Assembly: GCA_964344765.1 (NCBI GenBank)
Contig: CAYFOM010000019.1
Location: 1-64,000 of the forward strand
Direction of reading: 5' to 3'
DNA from: JACNIZ01 sp964344765
GTDB lineage: Bacteria > Planctomycetota > UBA1135
Length of the DNA: 64,000 nucleotides
Both the position numbers and the translations under genes were made by a program. The notes beneath the pieces are model-generated. The model searched no databases. It was not told the origin of the DNA and saw nothing but the letters and a program-made list of their open reading frames with translations. This document shows positions 62,970 to 64,000 of the stretch, piece after piece (position 1 is the first letter of the stretch; every line of letters begins with the position of its first letter).

Positions 62970-64000
62970 ATGCCCCTACTCATCACACTACTGGCTGCCG
63001 CCGCGCCTCTGCCTCAAGACCAACCTGCTCGGCGTCCGGCGAAGCCATTGATCCGATTGGAGCGAGTTCAGGAGCCGGAGCAAGCACCGCCCCCGGTCGA
63101 AGCGCTCGAAGAAGCCGATGCCGACGCCGACGCCGACCTTTGGACCGAGGAGTTCGAGCTGAAGTTTTCCGGCAAGTTGGAGAATGATTGGTCGTTTTAT
63201 TCAGCCGACCGCGAGCTGGAAATGCAACACGGCGAGTTCGACAGCGGCACCGAGTTCCGCCGTGCGCGTTTTGGCATGAAGGGTGGATACGGGGAATGGC
63301 TGGCGTTTAAGGCCTCTTACGATCTACAAGGCGACGGTTCCGGATTCAGTGACTTGTATTCCGAATTCGAGGGCCTGCCCAACAACGCCAAGTTGAAGTT
63401 CGGACACTTCAAAGAACCGTTCAGCCTGGAAACGCTGACCAGTTCCACCAATCTGACCTTCATGGAGCGATCGCTGGTCAAAGGATTCGCGCCCAGCCGC
63501 AACGTCGGCATTCAGGTGCGGGATTCGGCGTTCAAAAAGAAGATGACCTGGGCAGCCGGCTTGTTCCGCGAAACCGACGCCGGCGCTTTTGGGGTCGACG
63601 AATCCGGCCAGTTGGAATTTGCGCTGACCGGCCGCGTGACTTGGCTGCCGATCCGCGACAAGGATGAGCAACAGCTGCTCCACCTCGGATTGGCCGCGAG
63701 CTACCGCAATCCGGATGAAGCCGAAGCGCGTTTCCGCAGTCGTCCGGAATCGCACCTCGCCCCCTACTACTTGGACACCAGTAAATTCCTCGCCGATGAC
63801 GTCATCCTGATCGGCACCGAAGCCGCTTACGTCCACGGCCCGGCCACGCTGCAAGCCGAATATGCCCAGGCGATGGTCAGTCGCCCGGCCGGAGCCAGCG
63901 ACGTCAGCTTTTCCAGCGGCTACATCCTGGGTTCGTGGATTTGGACCGGTGAATCGCGCGAGTACAACCGCAGCAAAGGCTATTTCGGCGGCGTCATTCC
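62970..64000 (+). CDS. Phosphate-selective porin O/P-type outer-membrane protein (truncated by window)
   Basis: The ATG at 62970 opens a frame that runs off the right edge (343 codons plus two bases). A short hydrophobic N-terminal stretch (MPLLITLLAAAAPLPQ) is followed by an acidic linker, then the barrel core: NDWSFYSADRELEMQHGEFD, LKFGHFKEPFSLETLTSS, LTFMERSLVKGFAPSRNVGIQV. This FGHFKEPF...MERS pattern is that of OprO/OprP-type porins. It begins 5 bp after the CFI-box gene and may be co-transcribed. Whether it is phosphate-specific cannot be told. Confidence 0.88.
   Translation, partial: MPLLITLLAAAAPLPQDQPARRPAKPLIRLERVQEPEQAPPPVEALEEADADADADLWTEEFELKFSGKLENDWSFYSADRELEMQHGEFDSGTEFRRARFGMKGGYGEWLAFKASYDLQGDGSGFSDLYSEFEGLPNNAKLKFGHFKEPFSLETLTSSTNLTFMERSLVKGFAPSRNVGIQVRDSAFKKKMTWAAGLFRETDAGAFGVDESGQLEFALTGRVTWLPIRDKDEQQLLHLGLAASYRNPDEAEARFRSRPESHLAPYYLDTSKFLADDVILIGTEAAYVHGPATLQAEYAQAMVSRPAGASDVSFSSGYILGSWIWTGESREYNRSKGYFGGVI

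Overview
The window looks like chromosomal DNA of a Gram-negative, probably aerobic marine or sediment bacterium, most likely a member of the Planctomycetota. This is inferred from gene content only. Supporting signs are many secreted lipoproteins, DUF1565/beta-helix and von Willebrand/HEAT proteins, SMUG1-type uracil glycosylase, deoxy-sugar glycosidases, a CFI-box C-terminal domain, a Cys-rich repeat protein and a base composition in the high fifties percent GC. No phage, insertion sequence, CRISPR array or conjugation module is visible. Coding density is very high and genes are often coupled by ATGA overlaps.

Layout. 1-13.3 kb: an NqrM-like fragment, a chalcone-isomerase-like secreted protein, a zinc-type MDR dehydrogenase, a hybrid histidine kinase, a vWA/HEAT protein, a membrane sulfatase-fold protein, a DUF971 protein, a four-repeat SANT/Myb-like DNA-binding protein, PTS enzyme I and glycyl-tRNA synthetase. 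13.3-13.6 kb: a 308 bp regulatory region with a minus-strand terminator upstream of glyS and an array of TGAGAGTT half-sites before an AAA+/Fis regulator. 14.5-28.5 kb: phospholipid genes (plsY, gpsA) with a degenerate M16 lipoprotein, a ferredoxin, tRNA-Gly, a DHH phosphoesterase, a TIM-barrel protein, the Cys-rich repeat protein, purB, nadC, ruvC, ispD and ispF.

28.5-36.0 kb holds two tandem, clearly paralogous ~1220-residue glycine-rich lipoproteins. 36-45 kb carries a methyltransferase, a SMUG1-xth base-excision-repair pair, secreted and outer-membrane proteins, an ArsR regulator, glpK, and a secreted thioredoxin-like gene whose signal peptide and body are separated only by an in-frame TGA followed by a hairpin that resembles a bacterial SECIS element. 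45-51 kb carries a CpeT-like lipoprotein, a GH106-like rhamnosidase, tRNA-Pro and a GH29 fucosidase that is frameshifted near its 3' end. 51-61 kb is mostly housekeeping: a PTPS-family protein, pyrK, then a long plus-strand run nudix-HD-argS-apt-sigma-birA-rph-rdgB-lepA. 61-64 kb ends with a beta-helix/CFI-box protein and a truncated OprP-type porin gene.

The strongest candidates for new biology are the in-frame-TGA redox-like protein at 42.9-44.0 kb, the ~45-cysteine heptad-repeat protein at 21.1-22.7 kb, the GAFTGA-less AAA+ regulator with its operator array, and the structured leader or small RNA upstream of glyS. All similarity statements are from recognition of motifs by eye; no database search was possible.
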